A stretch of 64,000 bases of DNA from an alpha proteobacterium HIMB59. GTDB lineage: Bacteria; Pseudomonadota; Alphaproteobacteria; HIMB59. This document shows, one piece after another, positions 20,036 to 28,797 of this stretch. The notes under the pieces are model-generated. The model was given only the letters and a program-made list of their open reading frames with translations, made no database searches and was not told the DNA's origin. The position numbers and the translations under genes were made by a program. How positions within the stretch are numbered: position 1 is the stretch's first letter; each line of letters starts with the position of its first letter. The stretch covers positions 558,001 through 622,000 of the forward strand of contig CP003801.1 of the NCBI GenBank assembly GCA_000299115.1, given 5' to 3'.

Positions 20036-20932
20036 ATGAAAAATTTAATTGTAAGCTCTGCTGACTTAAAATACTCACACTTACTTATAGAGTTATACAA
20101 TTCACTTAAAACTAGCATAAATGACAAGTATGATTTTGCTATTTTAGATTGTGGCCTAAGTGCTGAAATTATTAATTTTTTTACTAATAATCATATCAAA
20201 ATTGTTAAACCTGATTGGGAATTTGATGTACCTAACTATAAAATTCGTGGACGAGAAAATTTAAAGATTCAATTTTCTCGATTTTATTTAGACAAGTATT
20301 TCCCAGGATATGAAAATTATATCTGGCTTGACTCTGACACTTGGATAAATTGTCAAGATACATTCGATTTATACCTTAAAGGAGCAGACATAAGTGGTTT
20401 CTCAATAACTCCACAGGTTGATAGAGCTTATCCTAGGTTAATTGACATAAAATGGCTAATAGGCGGTATACCCAAAAAAATAAATACCATTAATTTTAAA
20501 AATATTTCTAAAAGTGTTTCTCTAAAATTAGCAAAGAAATATGCAGGTAATTTTACACTCAACGCTGGATGCTTTGCATATAATATTAAGTTTGATGGAC
20601 TGAGTCGTCTTCGATCTAATTTAAGTCTTGCTTCAAAAAAAGGAAGAATATTTGGAAGTGACCAGGTAGCATTAGCACTTACACTTTTTAATGATGGTGT
20701 ACATTTTGAACTTCTGCCTTCGTACTGTAATTGGTTATGTGTTACAAAAATTCCAAAATATTCAAATGACATGAAATGTTTCGTTGAACCATATCTTCCT
20801 AATCACAAAATAGGGGTAATGCATTTAGCCGGAATGGACATGGATAGAAAAGAAAAACTTATAAACCATAAAGTTCAATTAGTTGAGGGTGGGGAAAGTA
20901 ATATGTCTCTTAGATATTTAGAAAAAAAATAA
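20036..20932 (+). CDS. GT-A-type glycosyltransferase-like protein
   Basis: 298 residues, opening with IVSSADLKYSHLLIELYNSL, a nucleotide-sugar-binding start seen in GT8-like proteins. The sequence IWLDSDTW at about residues 98-105 is a good Asp-x-Asp metal/nucleotide site. A later FGSDQVALALTL matches the second acidic element common in such enzymes. No membrane segment is seen. The family could not be named with certainty. It is alone on its strand and ends 4 bp before the rmuC stop. Confidence 0.65.
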   Translation: MKNLIVSSADLKYSHLLIELYNSLKTSINDKYDFAILDCGLSAEIINFFTNNHIKIVKPDWEFDVPNYKIRGRENLKIQFSRFYLDKYFPGYENYIWLDSDTWINCQDTFDLYLKGADISGFSITPQVDRAYPRLIDIKWLIGGIPKKINTINFKNISKSVSLKLAKKYAGNFTLNAGCFAYNIKFDGLSRLRSNLSLASKKGRIFGSDQVALALTLFNDGVHFELLPSYCNWLCVTKIPKYSNDMKCFVEPYLPNHKIGVMHLAGMDMDRKEKLINHKVQLVEGGESNMSLRYLEKK

Positions 20933-20936
20933 CCAA

Positions 20937-21896
20937 TTATTTTGAGTCTATTTTAATTTTATTTTCAGCTCCTAACTCCCTCATTTTATTTGCTTTATTG
21001 TATAAACTTTGATTGCCATCTTTTATAAATTTTTTAGTATCCTCAATGTTTTTCATTGATTTATCTAAATTTTTTGAAGTTTCATTCATTAGATTAATAG
21101 TTTTTGCTATTTGATCAATCATGCTCCCTGCTATCTTGGCTATTTCTTTTGAATTTTTATTTTGATTTTCTATTTTCCATATACTCTCAACAAGCTTCAT
21201 ACACATTACAAGTGTAGATGGACCCACAATTATAATTTGTTTTTGTTGGGCATATTGCAAAATTGAAGAGTCATATTTTTGAGCATGAACTATTGCAAAT
21301 TCGTGAGGCATGAACATAAAAATGTAATTTGGAGAATTTATATTTAATAATTTAGAATAATTTTTTTTACTTAAAACGTTAATATGATTTCTGATTGCTA
21401 AAATAAAGTTCTTCATTTGTCCTTCTTTATTTTCATTATTCTTAGCATTTTGAAAGTCATACCAATCTCTCATTGGAACTTTAGAGTCTATGATTAAATT
21501 TCTTTTTTCTGGTAAAAATACAACTATATCAGGTCTAAATGTTTGCCCATCTTCATCTTGATCAGTATATTGAGATTGATAATCTCTATTTTTAGTCATA
21601 CCACAATCTTGAAGAATATTTTCTAAAATTACCTCGCCCATTTGACCCATATCTGAAATATTTGAGGTCATTGCATTTGTCATTTTTTTTGTTAAATCTC
21701 CAATTTCATCAATCTTTGAATTGACGTAACCACTTTGTTCAATAGTTTTATAAAGAAGTGAATTTAATTGCTTTTCAATTTTTTCAAAATCTTGAGGTTC
21801 TTGCAAATAACTTTTTTTTGAAGATTTAAAAAATAAGGCTATCAAAATAATGAATATTAGTATTAGAAGGATGATAACTATATGTTCAAATGTCAT
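20937..21896 (-). CDS. rmuC: RmuC-family DNA recombination protein
   Basis: 319 residues with one N-terminal membrane helix (about residues 5-24), a coiled-coil stretch, then the RmuC nuclease-like core: GQMGEVILENIL, RPDIVVFLPEKRNLIIDSKVP and PNYIFMFMPHEFA. The D and D-x-K residues match the PD-(D/E)XK-like active site of the family. A C-terminal coiled coil follows. RmuC limits DNA inversions at short repeats in E. coli. It is somewhat short for the family. It lies downstream of ribA and a small unknown gene on the same strand. Confidence 0.9.
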   Translation of the reverse strand: MTFEHIVIILLILIFIILIALFFKSSKKSYLQEPQDFEKIEKQLNSLLYKTIEQSGYVNSKIDEIGDLTKKMTNAMTSNISDMGQMGEVILENILQDCGMTKNRDYQSQYTDQDEDGQTFRPDIVVFLPEKRNLIIDSKVPMRDWYDFQNAKNNENKEGQMKNFILAIRNHINVLSKKNYSKLLNINSPNYIFMFMPHEFAIVHAQKYDSSILQYAQQKQIIIVGPSTLVMCMKLVESIWKIENQNKNSKEIAKIAGSMIDQIAKTINLMNETSKNLDKSMKNIEDTKKFIKDGNQSLYNKANKMRELGAENKIKIDSK

Positions 21897-21940
21897 AATT
21901 TTACTGTTAACTTAACAAAGGTGAAAATTAATAAAAAGTT

Positions 21941-22300
21941 TTAAATTTTACTTAAGCTCTCTTTAGCTTTTTCCTTCAATTTAAATATTATCTCACTATC
22001 AAAGATTTTTTGATCAACTAATTGATTATAATAATGCTGTAATTCTAAGGATATTTTTTCCAATTTTATTAATTCATGAGGATATTTATTTTTGAGATAC
22101 TGAATCTCGTTTTCAAAATCTTTTATTGCTGATTTAAAGTGCTTATCTGCAAAAGTTTCAAACTTATTTTTAAAATTACTAATATTGAATTCAATATCAA
22201 TTTTAGACTCCAAATCATAATAAACTAGATGAAAGTAATCAAAAATTTGATCACATAAGTCATCTAACTTCTTGAATTTAAAATTGAGAGCAATATTCAC
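21941..22300 (-). CDS. Hypothetical coiled-coil protein
   Basis: 119 residues, not recognised. The sequence is rich in Lys, Glu, Asp and aromatic residues and predicts as mostly helical with coiled-coil character. There is no signal peptide, cysteine pair or catalytic motif. The start is GTG at 22300, 32 bp after the ribA stop, and the gene ends 44 bp before rmuC begins. The compact spacing supports a real gene rather than a chance frame. Function unknown. Confidence 0.55.
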   Translation of the reverse strand: MNIALNFKFKKLDDLCDQIFDYFHLVYYDLESKIDIEFNISNFKNKFETFADKHFKSAIKDFENEIQYLKNKYPHELIKLEKISLELQHYYNQLVDQKIFDSEIIFKLKEKAKESLSKI

Positions 22301-22332
22301 CTTTAAAATCTACATTAGGATGATTTAGATTG

Positions 22333-23361
22333 TCAAAGATTTAATAAGTGTTTTCCAATTAATTTTTTAGTAATTAAATATTTTTTATTAAATTGATTAA
22401 CCCCAGGTTTTATTTTGATTATTTTTTCAACATTTATTTTATTGTTATTTAAATATTCAATTTTTTCAGGATTATTAGTAATTAATTTACATTTTTTAAT
22501 TTTAAAAAATTTTAATATTTTTACTGCAGTTCTATAGTCTCTTTCATCTCCACTAAATCCTAATATGTTATCTGCTTGATAGGTATCCCATCCATTTTCT
22601 TGAATATTATAACTGATTATCTTATTATGGATTCCCAAACCTCTTCCTTCTTGATTTAAGTAAATTAGTATGCTCATTCCTTCGTTATTACTCATAAATT
22701 CAATTGCTGACTCTAATTGATATCCACAATCACATTTCTGACTCCCCATTAGATCTCCAGTTAAACAAGATGAATGAATTCTTACAACTGGATTAGTAGA
22801 TTTTTTATTTTTATTAAAAATTAAGGCATAGTGTGTATTTTTTAAAATTAGATCATCAAATAAAACTATTTGGACGTTTTTATTCTTTTTTAGAGGCAAG
22901 GATGTCGAGTCTTTATAGGTAATTTTTGATTTATTAAGTGAACTTTTGATCTTTGATAAATTAAAACTAAATTTTAGTTTATATGGTTTTTTTTTTAAGA
23001 AAATTGGGAATGGCAAAATATTCAGTTTTTTAAATATTGATAAAATTTTTTTTTCAGCTGAATTTAATTTTGAGTTTCTTTTTATATCAACATAATTAGA
23101 AATTTTTCCATTACTTAAAAGATCATTTATTTTTTTTGGTTTTTTTATTATTGGGAATTTTAAAAATTGCTCAGATGTTTTAATATTTATTCCATGGTAT
23201 TTTAACAATAGAACAGGTAGGACTATTAAAGAACCTAACAACATTTTACTATGTTTAACAAAATTCTCATCTGAAGTTGAAAATGTATAATAGAGATTAT
23301 TAAAATTTACAATTTCGCCATAGTCTAACTCTATATGTAGTCTATTAAGATCGTCACTCAT
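22333..23361 (-). CDS. ribA: GTP cyclohydrolase II with extra N-terminal domain
   Basis: Catalyses the first step of riboflavin synthesis from GTP. The C-terminal half (about 160-342) is a full GCH II: zinc ligands Cys199, Cys210 and Cys212 (C-x10-C-x-C), RIHSSCLTGDLMGSQ, the active loop QEGRGLGIHNKI, then GFSGDERDY and LITNNPEKIEYL. Residues 1-150 are not the RibB (DHBP synthase) domain found in bifunctional proteins; they lack its acidic motif and look like the degenerate N-terminal region found in some alphaproteobacterial RibA proteins. It starts with ATG and leads the small minus-strand group with rmuC. Confidence 0.9.
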   Translation of the reverse strand: MSDDLNRLHIELDYGEIVNFNNLYYTFSTSDENFVKHSKMLLGSLIVLPVLLLKYHGINIKTSEQFLKFPIIKKPKKINDLLSNGKISNYVDIKRNSKLNSAEKKILSIFKKLNILPFPIFLKKKPYKLKFSFNLSKIKSSLNKSKITYKDSTSLPLKKNKNVQIVLFDDLILKNTHYALIFNKNKKSTNPVVRIHSSCLTGDLMGSQKCDCGYQLESAIEFMSNNEGMSILIYLNQEGRGLGIHNKIISYNIQENGWDTYQADNILGFSGDERDYRTAVKILKFFKIKKCKLITNNPEKIEYLNNNKINVEKIIKIKPGVNQFNKKYLITKKLIGKHLLNL

Positions 23362-23401
23362 TGGGAGAGTTAATTTATTTATTTAATGAGGTTAAAACAA
23401 T

Positions 23402-23431
23402 AAAAAAAGCCCAGCATATAGCTGGGCTTTT
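23402..23431 (-). terminator. Rho-independent terminator of the methylamine gene run
   Basis: An 11-bp perfect stem (23405-23415 with 23421-23431) containing GCCCAGC/GCTGGGC and a 5-nt loop. Read on the minus strand it is followed by a run of T residues. It lies just after the stop of the DmdA-like gene and before ribA, and is the clearest intrinsic terminator on the minus strand. Confidence 0.88.
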
Positions 23432-23446
23432 GAGAACAATTATGGT

Positions 23447-24751
23447 TTAAAATGCAGAGTCTCTACCTTGGGACTTTGCGATTTCCCTGGCATTTGGGTT
23501 AACAGATGGTCTGAAAGGCATTTCTACTATTTCACCATCAACCGGTTGACCTGGGGTATCGCAATATTCATCTGGTAAATGGAATTTAAATTTATTACCA
23601 ACATCTCTTTTTTCATAAGGCACATAACCCATTGCGATATTTGTCTGAAGTTCCGGTGAGTACCATGGTGAGGTTAAATAACCTATTGGTGTATTGCCAT
23701 CTTCTGAGACTAGCCAGAAATCAGGCGCATACTCTTCAATTTTCTTTCCACCTAATACGAATCCAACCAACTGATTGCTATATGGTTTTTCACCAGCTTC
23801 AATTTTTGCTCTCATAGCCTCTAAAGCCTCTTTGCCTATATAGTCCGCAGTCTTTTTTCTTGGAACTTGATAACCAAGATTACATTGAAAAGGATATGTT
23901 TCAGCATCAAGATCTTGTCCCCAAGATAAAATACCAGCAGCAATTCTTCTATGGTGAGCAGGGGCGATAACCATAAGGTTATGTTTTTTTCCTGCCTCAA
24001 GAACAGCATTCCACATATCATCAGCATACTTTGTTGCATCTTTCAAATATATCTCATAGCCTTTTTCACCAGTAAAACCAGTTTGTGAAATAATACAATC
24101 TCTTCCACCAACCTTTGCTTCCATCAGTCCGTAATAAGGAATATCCCTGACAGCATCTCCAACTAAGTCAGCCATAAGATCAACAGACTTTGGACCCTGA
24201 ATTTGAACAGGACAAACATCTATCTCATCAATAGTAACATTGAAACTTTTGTCATGATTTACACCTTGTAAAAAAAACATAATGTCAGAGTCTGAAAGAG
24301 AAAACCAAAATTCATCTTCCGCAACCCTTAATAAAATTGGATCATTAAGAACTCCGCCTTTGCTATTACACAAAATAACATACTTACCGTGCATGACTTC
24401 GATTCTTGATGCATCTCTTGTAATTACATAATTTGTAAATTTTAAAGCATCTGGTCCTTTAACTCTGATTTGTCTTTCAACAGCAACATTCCACATAGTA
24501 ACGTGATTAACTAATGCATCATATTCAACCATTGCACCACCATCTTCAGGTTTTACATAACCTCTTGGATGATACATACGATTATAAACTGTACATCTCC
24601 AGCAACCAGCCTCGACGGCTAAATGCCAGTATGGTGATTTTCTAACTCTTGTAGAGATCAACATCTGTTGTGGAGTCGGTCCAGATTGTCTTAGATTGTA
24701 GGGGACTAGTCTATCAGACTGATCCACAGTACTTGGATGTGTTAGCTTCAT
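23447..24751 (-). CDS. DmdA-like tetrahydrofolate-dependent demethylase (GcvT family)
   Basis: 434-residue aminomethyltransferase-fold protein. Stretches such as VTMWNVAVERQIRVKGPDAL, GGVLNDPILLRVAEDEFWFSLSDSDI, VCPVQIQGPKSVDLM and SQTGFTGEKGYEIYL match the folate-binding GcvT/DmdA group, closest in style to DMSP demethylase. It is longer than typical DmdA, with an extended N-terminus. A good Shine-Dalgarno precedes the ATG. The gene follows a MetF-like reductase, which could oxidise the methyl-folate produced. The substrate may be DMSP, or, given the dimethylglycine and sarcosine genes, an N-methyl compound such as glycine betaine. Family sure, substrate not. Confidence 0.75.
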   Translation of the reverse strand: MKLTHPSTVDQSDRLVPYNLRQSGPTPQQMLISTRVRKSPYWHLAVEAGCWRCTVYNRMYHPRGYVKPEDGGAMVEYDALVNHVTMWNVAVERQIRVKGPDALKFTNYVITRDASRIEVMHGKYVILCNSKGGVLNDPILLRVAEDEFWFSLSDSDIMFFLQGVNHDKSFNVTIDEIDVCPVQIQGPKSVDLMADLVGDAVRDIPYYGLMEAKVGGRDCIISQTGFTGEKGYEIYLKDATKYADDMWNAVLEAGKKHNLMVIAPAHHRRIAAGILSWGQDLDAETYPFQCNLGYQVPRKKTADYIGKEALEAMRAKIEAGEKPYSNQLVGFVLGGKKIEEYAPDFWLVSEDGNTPIGYLTSPWYSPELQTNIAMGYVPYEKRDVGNKFKFHLPDEYCDTPGQPVDGEIVEMPFRPSVNPNAREIAKSQGRDSAF

Positions 24752-24832
24752 TTACCCTCCTATAAAGCTATTTTTTAGCAATTCCGAAAAATTAATTTTT
24801 TTTATTTTATGATGCAATCATAAAATTCAATC

Positions 24833-25714
24833 TTAGAAGATTTTTTTGTGGAGCTTTAATTTATTATTTTCGAGAGAAAAAGAGCCAGATTGAACTTCAT
24901 TTAGCCATAGGCAGGTCTTCTCAAATCCTCCAAAAGGAAAGCAATGAAAGGACTTTAATGGGCTTAAATTGCTTGCATAATTTGAGAGTTCTAACAACAT
25001 TTCATCATTAGATGTTTTGGTCAATAAATCTGAGACTTTAGTAGAATTCTTCTTTAAAAAATTAAGTGAATTTCCCACTCCACTCATTAATCCAAAATTT
25101 AATAAGGTTTTAAAAGACGCAGGTCCAGGAAATCCTACTCTCACTGGCAGGTTAATATTTTCTTTTTTTAACTTTTCACACCATTCTATAAAGGGTTGAG
25201 CATTAAAGAAAAATTGAGTAACTAATTCCAAATCCAAATTACTACTTTTTGATAATTCAAACTTTTTATTTAAAAATTCATTGATTGTATCTTGGCTTAT
25301 ATCAGGCGACCCCTCTGGATGACCAGCTATTCCAATGTGATGAAACCCAAACTCAGCTAATAAACCAGAATCTAAAATATCCAATGAAGAAGTAATGCTT
25401 CCTTTTTGATCTCCACCTCCACCGATTACTAAAATTTTTGAACTATTGGTTCTCTTACGAACTTCTTTCAAAAAATCTCTCACATGATCTAAATCTTTCA
25501 TCGTGCGAGCGGGAAGATGCACGATAGGTATCAACTTTTGATTAGATACAAACTCTACAGTTTCTAAAATGTCATTTTCAGATGCATCAGGAAGATAAGT
25601 AATATAAATGTGATTTTTTGAGTCTAGAGGTATTGAATTTAATTTAAATCTAACTTTAGGATTTAGTTCAATTGTAAATCCTTGAATTAAAGAAATTATA
25701 TTATCTTTACTCAT
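24833..25714 (-). CDS. Methylenetetrahydrofolate reductase-like protein
   Basis: 293-residue TIM-barrel flavoprotein of the MetF family. Conserved pieces are IVHLPARTM, the glycine-rich ILVIGGGGDQKG, IGIAGHPEGSPDI and LVTQFFFNAQPFIEW. It interconverts 5,10-methylene-THF and 5-methyl-THF using FAD. Placed between a dimethylglycine-dehydrogenase-like enzyme and a DmdA-like demethylase, it probably works in the oxidative direction, feeding methyl groups into C1 oxidation rather than making methionine. It is a divergent family member, so a dedicated catabolic paralog is likely. Confidence 0.85.
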   Translation of the reverse strand: MSKDNIISLIQGFTIELNPKVRFKLNSIPLDSKNHIYITYLPDASENDILETVEFVSNQKLIPIVHLPARTMKDLDHVRDFLKEVRKRTNSSKILVIGGGGDQKGSITSSLDILDSGLLAEFGFHHIGIAGHPEGSPDISQDTINEFLNKKFELSKSSNLDLELVTQFFFNAQPFIEWCEKLKKENINLPVRVGFPGPASFKTLLNFGLMSGVGNSLNFLKKNSTKVSDLLTKTSNDEMLLELSNYASNLSPLKSFHCFPFGGFEKTCLWLNEVQSGSFSLENNKLKLHKKIF

Positions 25715-25733
25715 ATATTTAAGTTACAGAGGA

Positions 25734-28208
25734 TTAAGATTTTAATCTACTATTTTTAGGATCCAAAAGTGGTTCAGTGGTCACTGTCAAAGGATATCTT
25801 TTTCCAAAATATTCTAACTCCAATTTTGTTCCCGTTGAGGATAATTCTGAAGGTAGATATCCATACACAATATGTTTATCAACATAGTATCCATAATTAG
25901 TGCTAGTAACGTAGCCAACTGCTTTTCCATCACTATAAATTGGTTCTGTCCCTAGTGCCATTCCATCAGGGTCTTCTAATATCATGCATGCTAATTTTTT
26001 TTGGATTGGAGCTTCTTTGATTTTTGAAAGTGCTTCTTTACCAATAAAATCAAAGTCTTTTTTAAGTTTAACAGTAAAACCTAATCCAGACTCATATGGG
26101 TTTGTGTTGGTATGGATATCTGTGCCAAGAGATCGATAGCCTTTTTCTAGTCGAAGAGATTCAAAAGCACCAACGCCTGAGCAAATCATATTAAATTCTC
26201 TGGAGGTTTCTCGAAGTTCATCCCATAAGGTAAGACCATATTCTGTTGGGGTATAAATTTCCCAGCCTAATTCACCTATATATGAAATTCGAACAGCAAC
26301 ACAAGGTATATTGCTGATTGAAATTCTTTTGATAGAGAAAAAAGGAAAAGCTTCATTGGATACATCATCGTCATCACATAATTTATCTAAAACATTTCGA
26401 GAATTGGGACCCCATAGACCAATCCCGGCCAAAGCGGAAGTCCAATCAATGATTTGAACACTCCCGTCATCAGGAGCATTTACACGCAACCAATTAATAT
26501 CAATCATACCGTTGCCTGCTCCAGCTAATACCCAGAATTTATCTTCCTCTAATCTGCTGATCGTTAAATCACTTTTTATACCACCGTAAATATTAGATAT
26601 AACACTGTAGACCACTTTCCCAACGGGGACGTTTATATTATTTGTGCAAACCTTTTGTAGAAGATTAAGAGCGCCTTTTCCACTGACCTCAATTTTTACA
26701 AAGCCTGTAATATCAAAAATAGCTCCGGTTTGACGAGTAACTAAATGTTCAGCTGCTTGAATAGGTGACCAATACTTAGCTGCCCAACCAGTTCTATTCG
26801 GAAAGTTTTTTCCTTTGATTAATTCAGCATTAGATTCATACCATTGCGGTCTTTCCCATCCCATCGTTTCAAAGAAATGAGCCTTCTGGCCTTCCAGTCG
26901 ACTATAAAAAGGACTTCGACGTAGAGGTCGAGGTTGTTCCATTTGCTGAAGGGGATGAATAATGTCGTAAACCTCTCGATAATTTTGTTTGCCTCGAGCA
27001 CGTAAATATTTTCTTACATGGTGATGAGGGTGAAAACGATTGATATCACCTTGACGTACATCGAGTTCTGGCTCTCCATTTGCAATCCATTCCGCCATAG
27101 CCTTTCCTACACCTCCTGCATGAGTGATCCATACAGCATTAGCAGTCCATAATCCTTTAATAGAGGTCTCTCCCATAAGAGGATTCCCATCAGTGGTAAA
27201 TGAAAAAATACCATTGATTTTTCTAGTTAATTTTTTTTCAGCAAATTTGGGAAACAACCAATTAGACTCTTGATGAGCTCCGGCAAAGTCATCTGGTCGA
27301 AAATCAACCAATGAAGGCATTTCCTCAGCATCTTCTGGTTTTTTTAATTCTTCTGACTCTAGAATACGTGGTTCATGTCGATAGTTACCAATGACATAAG
27401 TGTCATTCCATTGTCTAAAATATAAACTGTAATCTTGATGTCTCATCAATGCGTGTTCTACTTGGGCCTCCTTATGATCTGCTTGAAACTCTTTCAATTC
27501 ATCAAAAGGTTCAAGCCAAGCCATTTGGTGTTCGCAAGGAACGAGAGGTAAAGAAATATTTGCTAGCCTTCCCATTTTGGGTGCCCAGATGCCGGTAGAT
27601 ACTAGAACAATATCCGCCTCATAATCTCCATGAGGTGTTTCTACTCCTCGAATTTGATTATTAGAAATTTTAAAACCTATCACAGGAGTTTCTCCAATAA
27701 ACTCACCTGCATTTAAATCAGTCACATATTTAGCCATCGCCCGCACGGCTCGTACTGGTGCGGCTAGTCCATCAGTAGGAACATAATATCCACCATGAAT
27801 TTTTTCAGGATCAATAAAAGGACTCATTTTAAGCACTTCATCAGGAGAAATTATTCTGGCATCAGTTAGGCCATAACTATGAGCTATGCCAAGTTTTCGA
27901 TATAAATCTTCATGACGCTCTTTTGTTTTAGAGACTTCAATTCCACCAACAGTATGAAAACATGGCTTTCCTTCAAAAGAAAGGGATCGAAGTAAATCAA
28001 CAGTGTATTGAGCAAACTTACACATCATTCGAGAGGGGTTTGTTTGGAAGACTCCTCCTGGTGCATGGCTTGTTGAACCACCAGTTTCAAATAGGGGACC
28101 CTGGTCTAAAATCACTATATCCTTCCACCCTAGCTGAGCTAAATGATAAGCTGTGCTGGCACCCACAATGCCGCTTCCAACAATAATGATACGAGATTTA
28201 CGTGACAT
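25734..28208 (-). CDS. Dimethylglycine/sarcosine dehydrogenase-like FAD and folate enzyme
   Basis: 824 residues, two-part enzyme. The N-terminal DAO-fold FAD domain has GSGIVGAS at 11-18 and GGSTSHAPGG, with His48 where relatives attach FAD covalently. The C-terminal GcvT-like folate domain (about 470-810) shows TGFVKIEVSGKGAL, GIGLWGPNSRNVL, SYIGELGWEIY and GAFESLRLEKGYRSLGTD. Relatives oxidatively demethylate dimethylglycine or sarcosine, passing formaldehyde to THF as methylene-THF. A very strong Shine-Dalgarno precedes the ATG. Directly after soxG, it fits the dimethylglycine to sarcosine step. Exact substrate inferred. Confidence 0.82.
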   Translation of the reverse strand: MSRKSRIIIVGSGIVGASTAYHLAQLGWKDIVILDQGPLFETGGSTSHAPGGVFQTNPSRMMCKFAQYTVDLLRSLSFEGKPCFHTVGGIEVSKTKERHEDLYRKLGIAHSYGLTDARIISPDEVLKMSPFIDPEKIHGGYYVPTDGLAAPVRAVRAMAKYVTDLNAGEFIGETPVIGFKISNNQIRGVETPHGDYEADIVLVSTGIWAPKMGRLANISLPLVPCEHQMAWLEPFDELKEFQADHKEAQVEHALMRHQDYSLYFRQWNDTYVIGNYRHEPRILESEELKKPEDAEEMPSLVDFRPDDFAGAHQESNWLFPKFAEKKLTRKINGIFSFTTDGNPLMGETSIKGLWTANAVWITHAGGVGKAMAEWIANGEPELDVRQGDINRFHPHHHVRKYLRARGKQNYREVYDIIHPLQQMEQPRPLRRSPFYSRLEGQKAHFFETMGWERPQWYESNAELIKGKNFPNRTGWAAKYWSPIQAAEHLVTRQTGAIFDITGFVKIEVSGKGALNLLQKVCTNNINVPVGKVVYSVISNIYGGIKSDLTISRLEEDKFWVLAGAGNGMIDINWLRVNAPDDGSVQIIDWTSALAGIGLWGPNSRNVLDKLCDDDDVSNEAFPFFSIKRISISNIPCVAVRISYIGELGWEIYTPTEYGLTLWDELRETSREFNMICSGVGAFESLRLEKGYRSLGTDIHTNTNPYESGLGFTVKLKKDFDFIGKEALSKIKEAPIQKKLACMILEDPDGMALGTEPIYSDGKAVGYVTSTNYGYYVDKHIVYGYLPSELSSTGTKLELEYFGKRYPLTVTTEPLLDPKNSRLKS

Positions 28209-28275
28209 TACCCCCTCCTAATATTTACTTAAACTAACCAGTTCCGATTTTTGATGTCAATATGAAAAATGGGAA

Positions 28276-28797
28276 TTAAAAATTAACTGCGTCAATCAAT
28301 CGATCTTCAAAATATTCAGAGAAAGAACGATTGCAGCTTAAAAGTAGATGATTATTCATTTTGTAAAAACTACAGTCAATTCTAGCGATGAGCGTCTGAG
28401 CCGCTGTCATAAGTTTAAAATTTTTTTCTCTAAAATCAAAATGAGTTAGTTTATTCAACATTGAATAAGTATTCTTTCCACTAATTTGGAAAAACACCTG
28501 TGCATCTGAAATATTTGTAGCTAATAAGTCCGAATTTTCATTAATTTCTTGGCAAAAATTTTGAACTTTTAAATCTTCATTTTTACCAAGGAATATCAAG
28601 TTCCATTGATCGAAGGAAAGTTTGGCTAAGATGTGATTATCATCAGACACAACACGTAAATTATCTGATGGAGGTAAGAGTTTTAGTTTTTTATTTAATA
28701 AATTATTAAATTTTGAGTCGCCAGATCCTCTGATAATTACATGGTTAGCAGAAAAAGTCTTAATTTCTACATCATTGGATCGAATGACTTCTCTCAC
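28276..28797 (-). CDS. soxG: Sarcosine oxidase gamma subunit
   Basis: 173-residue accessory subunit of heterotetrameric sarcosine oxidase, with a fold related to the GcvT folate domain. It is weakly conserved, but its position after soxA and motifs such as ISDAQVFFQISGKNTYSML and IARIDCSFYKM fit the family. The GTG start overlaps the soxA stop (GTGA), as expected for coupled subunits. Confidence 0.85.
   Translation of the reverse strand: MREVIRSNDVEIKTFSANHVIIRGSGDSKFNNLLNKKLKLLPPSDNLRVVSDDNHILAKLSFDQWNLIFLGKNEDLKVQNFCQEINENSDLLATNISDAQVFFQISGKNTYSMLNKLTHFDFREKNFKLMTAAQTLIARIDCSFYKMNNHLLLSCNRSFSEYFEDRLIDAVNF

Noticed and set aside
23447-24751. Naming the GcvT-like gene dmdA outright
   Set aside because: Motifs resemble DmdA, but the protein is longer and its neighbours point to N-methyl compounds; sequence reading alone cannot separate DMSP from betaine-type substrates.
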